Assembly: GCA_028287305.1 (NCBI GenBank)
Contig: JAQBPX010000004.1
Coordinates: forward strand, 35,412-99,411
DNA length: 64,000 nucleotides
Reading direction: 5' to 3'
DNA from: Gemmatimonadota bacterium
Lineage (GTDB): Bacteria > Gemmatimonadota > Gemmatimonadetes > Gemmatimonadales > Gemmatimonadaceae
Shown piece by piece: positions 1-9,073 of this stretch; position 1 is the first letter of the stretch, and the number at the start of each line of letters is the position of its first letter. A program made the translations under genes and the position numbers. The notes beneath the pieces were generated by a model, which saw only the letters and a list, made by a program, of their open reading frames with translations, did not search any database and had not been told where the DNA came from.

Positions 1-1
1 C

Positions 2-2797
2 GATATCGCGGCGATGCTCGCGCTGCTGGGATACGACACGCTGGACGCCCTGATCGACGCGACCGTGCCGGAGAATATCCGGCTCCGTCGCCCCCTCGCG
101 ATCCCCACCGGTCTCAGCGAGTTCGAGGCGCTGCGCGCGCTTCGCGCCACCGCGAGCCGCAACAAGGTGTTCCGATCCTACATCGGGATGGGCTACAACG
201 ACTGCATCACGCCACCCGTGATCCAGCGGAACATCCTGGAGAACCCGGGCTGGTACACGGCATACACGCCGTACCAGGCGGAGATCGCGCAGGGGCGACT
301 GGAGGCGCTGCTGAATTTCCAGACGATGGTCATGGACCTCACGGGGCTCGAGATCGCGAACGCGTCGCTGCTCGACGAGGGCACGGCGGCCGCCGAGGCG
401 ATGAACCTGGCGCATGGCACGAAGGGGAGCGATTCGCGCGACACCTTCTTCGTGGCGAGCGACTGCCATCCGCAGACGATCGACGTGGTGAAGACGCGAG
501 CGACCGCGCGCGGCGTGAAGGTGGTGGTCGGCGACTGGCGCGGCTTCGAGCTCGGAGAGCGCGCGTTCGGCGTGCTGGTGCAGTATCCGGCGACGGACGG
601 CGCGGTGGTGGACTATCGCGAGCTGGTGGAGCGCGCGCATGCGGCGGGCGTGATGGTGATCGTGGCGGCCGACCTGCTGAGCCTCGCGTTGCTCACGCCG
701 CCGGGCGAGTGGGGCGCCGACGCATGCGTGGGCAACACGCAGCGCTTCGGCGTGCCGATGGGCTTCGGTGGCCCACATGCGGCGTTCTTCGCCACGAAGG
801 ACGAGTTCAAGCGCCAGCTGCCCGGTCGCATCATCGGCGTGAGCCGCGATGCCGACGGCAAGCCGGCGCTGCGCATGGCGCTGCAGACGCGCGAGCAGCA
901 CATCCGTCGCGAGAAGGCGACGAGCAACGTCTGCACGGCGCAGGTGCTGCTCGCCGTGATGGCGGGGATGTACGCCGTGTGGCATGGTCCGGACGGCATT
1001 CGCGCGATCGCCGAGCGAGTGCATCGCATGGCGGGACTGCTCGCGAGCGGAGCGCGCAGCGCGGGGCACAGCGTGAAGCACGAGTCGTTCTTCGACACCG
1101 TGCGGATCGAGCTTGCGGGCGTGAGCGCGGCGGAGCTGGTGAAGAAGGCCGAGGCGCGCGAGATCAACATTCGCGTGCTCGGCGACGCATCCGTCGCGAT
1201 CGCGCTCGACGAGACCGTGCGCGAGTCGGACGTGGCGGAGCTGGTGTCGCTGCTGGGTGGGAAGGTGGGTGCCGTGGGAACGGACGTTGAAATCGGCGCG
1301 GCGTTCAGGCGCACGTCGCCGTACCTCACGCATCCCGTGTTCAACACGCACCGCTCCGAGACGGAGATGCTGCGCTACATGCGCCACCTCGAGTCGAAGG
1401 ACCTGTCGCTCACGCACTCGATGATCCCGCTCGGCTCGTGCACCATGAAGCTGAACGCCACCGCGGAGATGTTCCCGGTGACGTGGCCGGAGTTCTGCAA
1501 GCTCCACCCGTTCGCGCCGGCGGCGCAAACGGAGGGCTATCGCGAGATGTTCGCGAAGCTGGAGAAGTCGCTGGCGGAGATCACGGGCTTCGCGGCGGTA
1601 TCGCTGCAGCCGAATGCCGGGTCGCAGGGTGAGTACGCGGGGTTGCTGGTGATTCGCGCGTATCATGAGGCGAAGGGCGACACGCACCGCGACGTCTGCC
1701 TCATTCCGCAGAGCGCGCACGGGACGAATCCCGCAAGCGCGGTGATGGCGGGGATGAAGGTGGTGGTCGTGAAGAGCACCGAGAAGGGCGAGATCGACAT
1801 GGCCGACCTGCGGGCGAAGGCCGACCAGCATGCGGCGAACCTCGCGGCGCTGATGGTGACCTACCCGAGCACGCATGGCGTGTTCGAGGAGAGCATCAAG
1901 GACGTCTGCTCGATCGTGCACGAGCGCGGCGGGCGCGTGTACCTGGACGGCGCGAACATGAACGCGATGGTGGGACTCGCGCGGCCGGGCGACATCGGCG
2001 CCGACGTCTGCCACCTGAACCTGCACAAGACGTTCTGCATTCCGCACGGCGGCGGCGGTCCGGGGATGGGCCCGATCGGCGTGGTGGCGGACCTCGCGCC
2101 ACACCTTCCCGGACATCCCGTGGTGTCGCTGGGCGAGGGACGCTCAGGCGCAGTGAGCGCGGCGCCGTGGGGCAGCGCGGACATCCTCTCCATCTCGATG
2201 ATGTACATCGACATGATGGGCGGCGATGGGCTGACGCTCGCGACCAAGGTGGCGATCCTCAACGCGAACTACATCGCGAAGCGACTGGAGCCGCACTACC
2301 CCGTGCTGTATCGCGGCAAGGGCGGCCTGGTGGCGCACGAGTGCATCGTGGACCCACGCGGGCTCAAGGCGACCAGCGGCGTGGAGGTGGAGGACATCGC
2401 GAAGCGGCTGATGGACTATGGCTTCCACGCGCCGACCGTCTCGTTCCCCGTGGCAGGGACGCTGATGATCGAGCCCACGGAGAGCGAGTCGAAGGGGGAG
2501 CTGGACCGGTTCTGCGAGGCGCTGATCGCGATCCGGCAGGAGATCAGCGAGATCGAGAACGGCACGAGCGACCGCGCCGACAATCCGCTCAAGCATGCGC
2601 CGCACCCGGTGCAGCGCGTGATCAGCGATTCATGGGACCACGCCTATTCGCGAGAGCAGGCGGCGTTCCCGGCGCCGTGGACACGCGAGCGGAAGTTCTG
2701 GCCCACGGTGGGACGCGTGGAGAGTGCGTACGGGGACCGGAACCTGGTGTGTTCGTGCCTGCCTACGGATGCGTATGCGGAGGCGGTAGCTGAGTGA
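2..2797 (+). CDS. gcvP: Glycine dehydrogenase (decarboxylating), P-protein, 5' truncated by window edge
   Basis: This is the P-protein of the glycine cleavage system: it decarboxylates glycine with pyridoxal phosphate and passes the aminomethyl group to lipoylated GcvH. The single-chain form is present, with both halves fused. The PLP-binding lysine lies in [19 protein letters not shown], about residue 672 counted from the first in-window Met at 14. The reading frame is open to the left edge (D-I-A-A before that Met) and family members start about 20-30 residues earlier, so the true start lies outside the window. The gene ends at a TGA and converges on gcvH, which encodes its partner protein. 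Confidence 0.97.
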   Translation, partial: DIAAMLALLGYDTLDALIDATVPENIRLRRPLAIPTGLSEFEALRALRATASRNKVFRSYIGMGYNDCITPPVIQRNILENPGWYTAYTPYQAEIAQGRLEALLNFQTMVMDLTGLEIANASLLDEGTAAAEAMNLAHGTKGSDSRDTFFVASDCHPQTIDVVKTRATARGVKVVVGDWRGFELGERAFGVLVQYPATDGAVVDYRELVERAHAAGVMVIVAADLLSLALLTPPGEWGADACVGNTQRFGVPMGFGGPHAAFFATKDEFKRQLPGRIIGVSRDADGKPALRMALQTREQHIRREKATSNVCTAQVLLAVMAGMYAVWHGPDGIRAIAERVHRMAGLLASGARSAGHSVKHESFFDTVRIELAGVSAAELVKKAEAREINIRVLGDASVAIALDETVRESDVAELVSLLGGKVGAVGTDVEIGAAFRRTSPYLTHPVFNTHRSETEMLRYMRHLESKDLSLTHSMIPLGSCTMKLNATAEMFPVTWPEFCKLHPFAPAAQTEGYREMFAKLEKSLAEITGFAAVSLQPNAGSQGEYAGLLVIRAYHEAKGDTHRDVCLIPQSAHGTNPASAVMAGMKVVVVKSTEKGEIDMADLRAKADQHAANLAALMVTYPSTHGVFEESIKDVCSIVHERGGRVYLDGANMNAMVGLARPGDIGADVCHLNLHKTFCIPHGGGGPGMGPIGVVADLAPHLPGHPVVSLGEGRSGAVSAAPWGSADILSISMMYIDMMGGDGLTLATKVAILNANYIAKRLEPHYPVLYRGKGGLVAHECIVDPRGLKATSGVEVEDIAKRLMDYGFHAPTVSFPVAGTLMIEPTESESKGELDRFCEALIAIRQEISEIENGTSDRADNPLKHAPHPVQRVISDSWDHAYSREQAAFPAPWTRERKFWPTVGRVESAYGDRNLVCSCLPTDAYAEAVAE

Positions 2798-2843
2798 AGT
2801 GGTGAGGCGGGAACTGCGGGAGCTGCGGGAGCTGCGGCGGTGG

Positions 2844-3023
2844 CCCGCAGGCCCGCAGGCCCGCAGGCCCGCAGGCTACGACACTGAGCACGTATGCGGC
2901 GGCCTGCGGCCGCCGCTTCGTCATCCGTTCCATGTTGACTGAAAACCAATGACAAAGGCGGGCGGCCCAGGGCGCCCGCCTTCCTTGTCAGTGCTAGAGC
3001 CTACGGGCCTGCGGGCCTGCGGG
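2844..3023. repeat. Inverted arrays of an 8-bp unit around the gcvP/gcvH terminator
   Basis: Four exact tandem copies of CCCGCAGG run from 2844 to 2875. The reverse-complement unit CCTGCGGG occurs twice at 3008-3023, preceded by the one-base variant CCTACGGG at 3000-3007. The two arrays face each other across about 125 bases that contain a terminator-like hairpin, so they could form a large stem. No coding frame of note covers them. Confidence 0.75.
2955..2982. terminator. Hairpin between convergent gcvP and gcvH
   Basis: A perfect 10-bp stem (AAGGCGGGCG / CGCCCGCCTT, 2955-2964 and 2973-2982) encloses an 8-base loop. TGACA and TTGTCA on the flanks can lengthen it imperfectly. It lies between two converging genes and could serve both; on the minus strand a short T-rich stretch (GGTTTTC) follows. 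Confidence 0.6.
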
Positions 3024-3034
3024 CCTGCCGTTCT

Positions 3035-3424
3035 CTACTGCCCGAGGTGCTTCTCGTATTCCCCGGCGCCGAGCAACTCGTCCCGCTCGGCAACGTTCTT
3101 CAGGCGCACCTTGATCATCCAGCCTTCGCCGTAGGGGTCGCTGTTCACGAGCGCCGGCTCCTTGTCCAGGCGGTCGTTGATCGCGACGATCTCGCCGCTC
3201 ACTGGGATGAACAGCTCCGACACGGCCTTCACGGCCTCCACGGTGCCGAACACGTCGTGCTTGCCGAAGCTCGCACCGACCTTCGGCAGCTCGATGTACA
3301 CGATGTCGCCGAGCTCGCCCTGCGCGTAATCGGTGATGCCGATCGCGACGACGTCGGCGTCGCCCGTGGGCTTCACGAACTCGTGGTCTTCGGTGTAGAG
3401 CAGGTCCTGGGGGATGTTCGCCAC
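3035..3424 (-). CDS. gcvH: Glycine cleavage system H protein
   Basis: This 129-residue protein is the lipoyl shuttle of the glycine cleavage system, carrying the aminomethyl intermediate from P-protein to T-protein. The lipoylated lysine is K66, in FGTVEAVKAVSEL, and the length is typical for the family. It is read toward gcvP, from which it is separated by about 240 bases of repeats and a terminator. The aminomethyltransferase gene gcvT is not in the window. Confidence 0.97.
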   Translation of the reverse strand: MANIPQDLLYTEDHEFVKPTGDADVVAIGITDYAQGELGDIVYIELPKVGASFGKHDVFGTVEAVKAVSELFIPVSGEIVAINDRLDKEPALVNSDPYGEGWMIKVRLKNVAERDELLGAGEYEKHLGQ

Positions 3425-3500
3425 GAGTGACTCCGCGTAATGGGTCGTTGTGCGCGGAGTCTAACGGCCCGGGAAACGCGGCGTCAAGCGAGCGCCGGAA

Positions 3501-4142
3501 TCAGACGACCGCTGGCGCTCGCATGCCCATCGCGGGACGCATCTCCGCCTCGCGCACGAGGCCGCCCCAGGCGGCCTGCACCTGCTGGTCGAGCTCGGCC
3601 AGCGTGCCCGAGTTGTCGATCACCATGTCGGCGCGCGCGCGCTTGAGCTCCGCCGGCATCTGCGCGGCGATCATGTCCATCGCCTCCGTCTCGCGGAGGC
3701 CGCGGTCGCTCACCAGCCGCTCGAGGCGCAGCGGGCGCGGCGCGTCCACCAGGATGATGCGGTCGAAGCGGTCGATCAGCTTCTTCTCGAAGAGGAGCGG
3801 GATGTCGCAGATCACCACCCGGTCGCCGCGGGCACGGGCCTCGGCGACCAGGTCCTCGCGCCGGCGCTCGACCTCCGGATGCACGATCGCGTTGAGCGCC
3901 TCCAGCTGCACGGAGTCGCCGAACACCACGCGCCGCAGCGCCGCACGGTCGAGCTGGCCATCGGCGGAGAGGATGGACGTCCCCCAGCGCTCCACGATCT
4001 GGTGGAAGGCGTCCGTGCCCTTCTCCACGGCCCGCCGCGCGAGGACGTCGGCGTCGATGATGGTGGCGCCGCGCTGCGACAGCAGCTGGGCCACGGTCGA
4101 CTTGCCGGCGGCGATGTTCCCGGTGAGGCCAACGAGGAGCAT
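3501..4142 (-). CDS. coaE: Dephospho-CoA kinase
   Basis: This enzyme phosphorylates the ribose 3'-hydroxyl of dephospho-CoA with ATP, the last step of coenzyme A synthesis. The 213-residue product begins MLLVGLTGNIAAGKS, so the P-loop lies at residues 5-15; the start at 4142 was chosen because that motif sits at the very N-terminus in the family. The frame stays open upstream to 4361, but that part would overlap the divergent folE gene. A downstream DIPLLFEK stretch is also typical. The last residues (about 15) look non-conserved. Confidence 0.95.
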   Translation of the reverse strand: MLLVGLTGNIAAGKSTVAQLLSQRGATIIDADVLARRAVEKGTDAFHQIVERWGTSILSADGQLDRAALRRVVFGDSVQLEALNAIVHPEVERRREDLVAEARARGDRVVICDIPLLFEKKLIDRFDRIILVDAPRPLRLERLVSDRGLRETEAMDMIAAQMPAELKRARADMVIDNSGTLAELDQQVQAAWGGLVREAEMRPAMGMRAPAVV

Positions 4143-4211
4143 GTTCGAGAGGTGCGGAGCGTGAACGAGCGTGGACCGACCGTACCAATGGCGATGGCGC
4201 GCGGACCAACG

Positions 4212-4217
4212 TAGGAT
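4212..4217 (+). promoter_or_regulatory. Possible leaderless -10 box of folE
   Basis: TAGGAT ends exactly six bases before the ATG at 4224. It fits an extended TAnnnT box that would place transcription start at or next to the start codon. The same bases include AGGA, which could instead be a Shine-Dalgarno site seven bases from the ATG, so the reading is ambiguous here. The same spacing recurs before sbcD, mtnA and mscS. Confidence 0.4.
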
Positions 4218-4223
4218 ACCCGG

Positions 4224-4790
4224 ATGGACAGCGCAACATATGCCAGGCTCGTGCGGGAGCAGCTCGCCCTCATGGGGGAGGATCCGCAGCGAGAGGGGCT
4301 CCGCAGCACCCCCGAACGCGTGGCGAAGGCCGCCAGCTTCCTCACCAGCGGCTACGGGCAAACGGCCGAATCAGTGGTCGGCGATGCCCTGTTCGCGGCC
4401 GAGGGGCACGAGCACATGGTGCTCGTGCGCGACATCGAGCTGTATTCGCTCTGCGAGCACCACCTGCTGCCCTTCTTCGGCAAGGCGCACATCGCCTACA
4501 TCCCCGGCGACAAGATCGTGGGGCTCTCGAAGCTGCCGCGCATCGTCGAGGTGTTCGCGCGCCGCCTTCAGGTGCAGGAGCGGCTCACCGAGCAGATCGC
4601 CGATGCCGTGGACCGCGTGCTCGCGCCGCACGGCGTGGGCGTGGTGATCGAGGCGGTGCACCTCTGCATGATGATGCGCGGCGTGGAGAAGCAGAACTCC
4701 AAGACCATCACGAGCGCGCTGCGCGGCGGATTCCGCGATGATGCCCGCACGCGCGAGGAGTTCCTGACGCTGGTGCATGGGCCGCGGTGA
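4224..4790 (+). CDS. folE: GTP cyclohydrolase I (first copy)
   Basis: It converts GTP to 7,8-dihydroneopterin triphosphate, the entry to folate and other pterins. The 188-residue protein has the zinc ligands C77 and H80 ([12 protein letters not shown]) and C148 ([12 protein letters not shown]), with the same spacing as the E. coli enzyme. It stands alone, divergent from coaE and convergent on tdk, unlike the second copy at 17369-18043, which sits in a pterin operon. The two copies are nearly identical over the C-terminal 140 residues, so they are a recent duplicate pair; this one is probably the folate-pathway copy (inference). Confidence 0.96.
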   Translation: MDSATYARLVREQLALMGEDPQREGLRSTPERVAKAASFLTSGYGQTAESVVGDALFAAEGHEHMVLVRDIELYSLCEHHLLPFFGKAHIAYIPGDKIVGLSKLPRIVEVFARRLQVQERLTEQIADAVDRVLAPHGVGVVIEAVHLCMMMRGVEKQNSKTITSALRGGFRDDARTREEFLTLVHGPR

Positions 4791-4810
4791 GACGGGGGCT
4801 GAGGACGTCG

Positions 4811-4874
4811 GGGGCTGAGGAGCTGGGGAACTGCAGCGATGCGGATGTCCCCAGCCCCCCAGCTCCTCAGCCCC
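4811..4874. terminator. 18-bp perfect inverted repeat between folE and tdk
   Basis: The arms GGGGCTGAGGAGCTGGGG (4811-4828) and its exact complement (4857-4874) are separated by 28 bases. The right arm covers the tdk stop codon. A partial extra copy of the left arm (GGGGGCTGAGGA) sits just upstream at 4795-4804. The position between converging genes suggests a bidirectional terminator, though there is no clear T-tract. Confidence 0.55.
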
Positions 4875-5496
4875 TCAGCGCCTGCAGTTGCAGCTGATCC
4901 TCATCCTTCCGCGGCACCGAGTGACAACCGCGGCAGCGCGCTTCGTATGACTCCTGGCCGCCGACCATGATCGTGGGCGAGTCGTAGCGCGCGGGACGGC
5001 CCTCGATCAATCGCTGGTTGCGGCTCGCGGGATTGCCGCAGAGCACGCAGATCGCGTGCAGCTTGTCCACCACCTCGGCCACCGCGAGCAGCTGCGGCAT
5101 GGGCCCGAAGGGCTCACCCCGGAAGTCCGTGTCGGTGCCCGCCAGGATCACGCGCACCCCGCGTCCCGCCAGCATCGTCGCAAGGTCCACGATGCCCGCG
5201 TCGAGGAACTGCGCCTCGTCCACGCCCACCACCTGCGTGTCCGGCAGCAGCGCGTGCGAGATCTGCTCCGCGGTGTCCACGGGCACCGCCTCGATGGTGC
5301 GCCCGTCGTGGCTCGCGACCAGGTGGTTGCCCGCGTAGCGCGCGTCCAGGTGCGACTTGAAGACCTGCACGCGGCGCTTCGCGATCAGTGAGCGGCGCAC
5401 GCGGCGCATGAGCTCCTCGCTCTTGCCGCTGAACATCACGCCACTCACCACCTCGATCCATCCGCTCCGGCTCGGCGTATGGAACTCTCCGATCAT
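4867..5496 (-). CDS. tdk: Thymidine kinase (type II)
   Basis: It phosphorylates thymidine with ATP for pyrimidine salvage. It has the small TK1-like fold: P-loop GVMFSGKS at residues 19-26, the DEAQF Walker B motif near residue 94 with the general-base Glu, and two CxxC pairs (CVLC near 151 and CRGC near 189) that would bind the structural zinc. Its ATG at 5496 overlaps the stop codon of the upstream helicase-like gene (ATGA), so the two are likely co-translated. A pyrimidine nucleoside phosphorylase gene elsewhere in the window (31086) would act on the same substrates. Confidence 0.95.
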   Translation of the reverse strand: MIGEFHTPSRSGWIEVVSGVMFSGKSEELMRRVRRSLIAKRRVQVFKSHLDARYAGNHLVASHDGRTIEAVPVDTAEQISHALLPDTQVVGVDEAQFLDAGIVDLATMLAGRGVRVILAGTDTDFRGEPFGPMPQLLAVAEVVDKLHAICVLCGNPASRNQRLIEGRPARYDSPTIMVGGQESYEARCRGCHSVPRKDEDQLQLQALRG

Positions 5497-7109
5497 CAGT
5501 CCTCCCGGCGGGGACGCGGGGGACGCGAACCGCCATCGCGCGAGAAGCCACCGCGGCTCCCGCCACCGGCGCCACCGCGCGGCCCACCCTTGCCACCACC
5601 GAACGGCTTGTCACTGCGCGGGCCACGGTCGGGGCGGTCGCCACGCGGTGCACGCGGCCCACGATCCGGGCGGTCACCGCGCGAAGCGCCACGGTCCGGT
5701 CGCTCAGGGCGGTCGCGACCCTGGTCGAGGCGCGCCACCACGCGGCGTCCGCGGATCGAGATGCCATTCACCTTGCCCGCCACTTCCTCGGCCACGTCGG
5801 AGGCGACGTCCACCAGGGTGTGGCTCTCGCGAATCTCCACCCGTCCGATCTTGGTGCTCGGAATCCCACCCTCGTTCGCGATGGCTCCGACCAGGTCGCC
5901 CGGGCGCACTTCGTCGCGCGAGCCGATGCTGAGGAAGATCTTCGACATCCCCTGGTCCGGCGCCGCGCCGGCGCCGCCGACGCGAGCCGCAAGGCCTGCG
6001 CTCGCCGCCGTCACGCTGCGCTTCGCGTCTTCCAGCATCTTGAGCGCCGCGGCAGCGATCTCGAGCGCGTCATGCGAGTCGAGCAACGGCTCGAGCGCCA
6101 GCACCTCCCGCGACAGTCCACCGTGCGCAAGCGTCTCGCGCAGCGAATCGAGCAGCGCGGCTTCGGTCCGGCGCGCCCTGGTGCTCGCGTCGGTCAGGCT
6201 GAGCGGCGTGACCGGGGCAGCGCCCAGCACGCGCAATGCCGGCACCTGGCGCGGCTGGACGAGTGCCACCACGCGTGTGCCGCGAGCGCCGGCGATCGCC
6301 TGCAGCTGGGCAACCGTGGAGGGCAGGTCGTAGAGCACCACCAGCGACACCTGCGCGGGAGCGTCGGCGCCGCTCGTCACGCTTCCGGTGGCGCCGTGTC
6401 CGAGCGCGCGCAGGGTGTCGCGCACCTCCGACTGCGTGAGCTCGGTGCGCGCGTAGACGAACCCGGTCTCGGGGTCGAGCTGGTCCAGCAGGCGCCGCAG
6501 CGCCGCGGCACGACCGCCGCCCGAGGTGGAGACGACCTCCACCGGAACGGTGGGCGCGCCTTCCGGCTCGACCCCCAGCCCCTCGCGACGCGCGCGACGG
6601 GCATAGCGTTCCACGAGCGCCTCGACCTCGGGCGTCAGCACGCTCGTCACGATGATGCGGGCGCCTTCCTTGGGCATCTCCGTCATCACCTGCTCCAGGG
6701 ACTCGCTGCCGCCGCGATCCACCATCTCGTCGGCCCATGCGAGCACCACGGACTTCACGCCGTCGAGCTTGAGGGCCGCCTCGCGCATCAGCGAGAGCAG
6801 GTCGTCCGGGGCGCCGATCACCACGTGGGCAGCGCCCGCCTTCAGGCGCCGGCTGGCGCGCTTGGCAGTCGTCACACCCAGCACGCCCAGCTCGCGGTCG
6901 CCCGCAATCCGGCCGGCCTGCACGGCGATGGCTTCGGCGGCGTCCGCATCGCTGGTGATCACCACCAGCTGCGTTTCGGCCCTGCCGGCATCGATCCGTT
7001 CGATCGCCGAGTCGAGGAATTGGGGGGCTGCGCTCCAGTCACGGGGCAGCACGTACAGCACGTTTTGTCCACGGGTAATGCCCGCGGGCTCCTTCGATTC
7101 CTGTTCCAC
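5496..7109 (-). CDS. Degenerate DEAD-box-like protein with DbpA-type RNA-binding domain
   Basis: The 537-residue protein lines up with DEAD-box RNA helicases. The N-terminal part follows the helicase layout, but the motifs are eroded: where motif I (GKT) belongs there is RDWSAAP, the TPGR motif reads GAPDD, and DEAD reads AWADE. SVLTPE resembles motif III and [12 protein letters not shown] motif IV. Around residues 390-465 is a DbpA-like RNA-binding domain, and the tail (about 466-537) is rich in Arg-Gly, Asp-Arg-Pro and Gly runs. It probably binds RNA or ribosomal particles without ATP-driven unwinding (inference). The start is a GTG at 7109 with GAGG upstream. A roughly 205-base divergent intergenic region precedes it. 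Confidence 0.75.
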   Translation of the reverse strand: MEQESKEPAGITRGQNVLYVLPRDWSAAPQFLDSAIERIDAGRAETQLVVITSDADAAEAIAVQAGRIAGDRELGVLGVTTAKRASRRLKAGAAHVVIGAPDDLLSLMREAALKLDGVKSVVLAWADEMVDRGGSESLEQVMTEMPKEGARIIVTSVLTPEVEALVERYARRARREGLGVEPEGAPTVPVEVVSTSGGGRAAALRRLLDQLDPETGFVYARTELTQSEVRDTLRALGHGATGSVTSGADAPAQVSLVVLYDLPSTVAQLQAIAGARGTRVVALVQPRQVPALRVLGAAPVTPLSLTDASTRARRTEAALLDSLRETLAHGGLSREVLALEPLLDSHDALEIAAAALKMLEDAKRSVTAASAGLAARVGGAGAAPDQGMSKIFLSIGSRDEVRPGDLVGAIANEGGIPSTKIGRVEIRESHTLVDVASDVAEEVAGKVNGISIRGRRVVARLDQGRDRPERPDRGASRGDRPDRGPRAPRGDRPDRGPRSDKPFGGGKGGPRGGAGGGSRGGFSRDGGSRPPRPRRED

Positions 7110-7314
7110 AGGAGATCCTCGACTCGGGTTGTCAAAGTCCCCGGCACCGCCGGCGACCGTTCAAGATAGTGTGCTCGCGGGTGCCCGGAAGGCGCTGTAT
7201 CTTGGTTGCGGGACGAGCTTGGCTCGCAACGGCTGGATACGCGGCGCGATGAAGTGACGACGGGCTGGCGCGCGACTCGCCAGACCTTCCGCGTCCCGAC
7301 CCCAGGAGGTTTTC

Positions 7315-7821
7315 GTGCAGATCGCCGTGCAGCTCGAGCCGCCCACCGGCATCCCGCCCGTGGTGGAATACCGCTGGGATGCGGACACCGACATCCTCAC
7401 CGCCCACTTCCGCAACGTGCCGACCGGCGCGGGCCTGTCCGGCACCGTGGAGCTCGAGGGCGCCGACGGATCGTGGCTGGTCCTCGACGTCAACGCCGGC
7501 CGCATCCAGGGCGTGGAGGTGGCAGTCTGGCCGGACGTCCGCAAGCTCAGGACCCTCGTTCCACCGGCACACGTGGAGGACGCGAACATCGTGGTGCCCG
7601 CGCGGCGCTCCCAGCCGAACGTCGCGTCGCTGGAAGTGGAAATTCCGCTGGTGGCGGAGTCCGATGAGGCGGAACGCGTGATACACTTCAGGCTGGGCGC
7701 CGAGCGGGCCATGAAAACGGTGCGCCTCGGCCAGGACCTCCTGCTGGACCTCGACGCGCACAGCCGCATCGCCGGCGTCTGGTTCCTGAACGTTCCTCCC
7801 TTTCCAGTCGAGCCGTCGTGA
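7315..7821 (+). CDS. Unknown protein with two DUF2283-like segments
   Basis: I do not recognise a function. The 168-residue product starts at a GTG (7315) with a full AGGAGG ribosome-binding site at 7304-7309. Residues about 17-75 (EYRWDADTDILTAHF ... LVLDVNAGRIQGVEV) resemble the DUF2283 pattern of an aspartate-rich strand followed by a 'conserved by Gly-Val-Glu' strand. The C-terminal part (KTVRLGQDLLLDLDAHSRIAGVWFL) looks like a second, weaker copy. It opens a chain of overlapping genes leading into nurA and herA, with its stop overlapping the next start by four bases, so it is expressed with the DNA-repair genes. Confidence 0.6.
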   Translation: MQIAVQLEPPTGIPPVVEYRWDADTDILTAHFRNVPTGAGLSGTVELEGADGSWLVLDVNAGRIQGVEVAVWPDVRKLRTLVPPAHVEDANIVVPARRSQPNVASLEVEIPLVAESDEAERVIHFRLGAERAMKTVRLGQDLLLDLDAHSRIAGVWFLNVPPFPVEPS

Positions 7822-8096
7822 TCACGACCATCGTACTCATCCGCGTGGAACCCAGCCTGATCCCGAAGGCGGCGCACATGCTCGCCGGGGCGGAGGGGGT
7901 GGCCGAGGTGTACTCCGTCTCCGGGGACTGGGACCTGGTGGCCATCGTGCGCGTGCCGGAGTACGACGACATCGCGCACGTCGTCACCGAGATCTTTCCC
8001 ACGGTGCCGGGGATCCAGCGCACGCAGACGCTCACCGCCTTCCGCGCCTACTCGAAGGGTGACCTGCAGCAGGCGTGGGATATCGGGGTCGAGTGA
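7818..8096 (+). CDS. Stand-alone Lrp/AsnC ligand-binding (RAM) domain protein
   Basis: The 92-residue protein matches the C-terminal effector-binding and oligomerisation domain of Lrp/AsnC regulators (TIVLIRVEPSL ... GVAEVYSVSGDWDLVAIVRV ... PGIQRTQTLTAF) and has no helix-turn-helix part. Such stand-alone domains form ring-like oligomers that bind amino acids or other small ligands. It starts at a GTG that overlaps the previous stop (GTGA) and its own stop overlaps the nurA start, so it is translated as part of the repair operon. What it senses cannot be told from sequence. Confidence 0.85.
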   Translation: MITTIVLIRVEPSLIPKAAHMLAGAEGVAEVYSVSGDWDLVAIVRVPEYDDIAHVVTEIFPTVPGIQRTQTLTAFRAYSKGDLQQAWDIGVE

Positions 8097-9073
8097 GCGA
8101 ACAGCTGGACCATTCCTTTCGCGGCGCGCAGCGGGCGCTGGCCGCCGCGCTCCCGCCCGGCGCGATGCTCGACCGAGGCGGAGCGCTGGAGCTGGCGGCG
8201 CTCAACCCGAGTGAGGCCCCGCGCCTGATCGCCGCGACGCTGGTCGAGGGCGGGAGCATGCGCCGTCACCAGGTGGGCGAGCCCGTCGCGCAGTTCGCCG
8301 CGTTCCTCGACGGCACGCAAGTGAGTCGTGTCATGACCTACCGCGATGCGGTGCCCGTGGTGCACGGCACGGTGGCCGCCGTGGTCCGTGAGCGGCGCGA
8401 CCGCCGCATGGGCACATGGGGTCGTCCCATCGTGCGACATCGCCTGTACGTGCCGCGTGCGCTCGTGCCCGCTGCATTCTGGGAGCGCCTGGAGTCCACC
8501 GGCCTCGAGATCTCCGACACGAGCGACGCGGCCGATGGTAGTGGCACGCCGCACCCCTTCGCGCTGCGCGACGCAGCGATCCATCGCGTGCAGAAGGACC
8601 GCGAGCGCGCAGAGCACGAGCTGGCCGAGCAGTGGTGCGGCAGCGAATCGCGCCCGCTGTTCGTGGACGGCGGCATCAGCGGGTCGGCGGTGGCACAGTC
8701 GAGCTGCGCGGTGGGCGTGGTGAAGAGCCACCGCACGCTGTACGTGGAAGGCGCGGACCTGGTCACCGTCCTCGCGCTCGGCGAGGGCGAGCGGTCGAGC
8801 GTGCTGCGCATCACCTCGCCGCGTCGCACCACCGTGGCGAGCTGGTACCTGCGCCTGCGCGACGCGAGCGGCCGCGACCCGCTGTGGGGGCTGGTGCGCG
8901 TGGAGATGAAGGCGGAGGATGACGCGAGCGCCGGCGAGGTGGGGCATCGCGCCGACGAGATCTCGCGCTGGATCCTGGCGGAGACCAGCCCGGTGTCGCT
9001 CCCCGACGCGCGCTGGGACAAGATGGTCTACGGCATTCGTGATTGTGAGGAATTCCTGAAGGTGATTCAATGA
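8093..9073 (+). CDS. nurA: NurA-like 5'-3' nuclease
   Basis: NurA is the nuclease partner of the HerA translocase and resects DNA ends. The 326-residue product has the two aspartate motifs expected of the family: FLDGTQ (D73) and FVDGGISG (D192), each ending a strand, and a late acidic helix (HRADEISRWILAE). Overall similarity is low, as is usual for NurA; the assignment leans on these motifs and on the herA gene that overlaps it directly (ATGATG at 9070). I chose the GTG at 8093 because it overlaps the preceding stop, as do its neighbours; the ATG at 8075 would add six residues. Confidence 0.72.
   Translation: MSEQLDHSFRGAQRALAAALPPGAMLDRGGALELAALNPSEAPRLIAATLVEGGSMRRHQVGEPVAQFAAFLDGTQVSRVMTYRDAVPVVHGTVAAVVRERRDRRMGTWGRPIVRHRLYVPRALVPAAFWERLESTGLEISDTSDAADGSGTPHPFALRDAAIHRVQKDRERAEHELAEQWCGSESRPLFVDGGISGSAVAQSSCAVGVVKSHRTLYVEGADLVTVLALGEGERSSVLRITSPRRTTVASWYLRLRDASGRDPLWGLVRVEMKAEDDASAGEVGHRADEISRWILAETSPVSLPDARWDKMVYGIRDCEEFLKVIQ

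Noticed and set aside
14..2797. ATG at 14 as the true start of gcvP
   Set aside because: The frame is open to the left edge and the family has about 25 more residues, so the gene is truncated by the window.
2844..2875. Possible CRISPR-like array
   Set aside because: The unit is only 8 bp with no spacers, and no cas genes are present in the window.
7110..7314. TTGACA (minus strand, near 7130) as promoter of the helicase-like gene
   Set aside because: No -10 hexamer lies at a suitable distance before the GTG start, so the match is probably chance.
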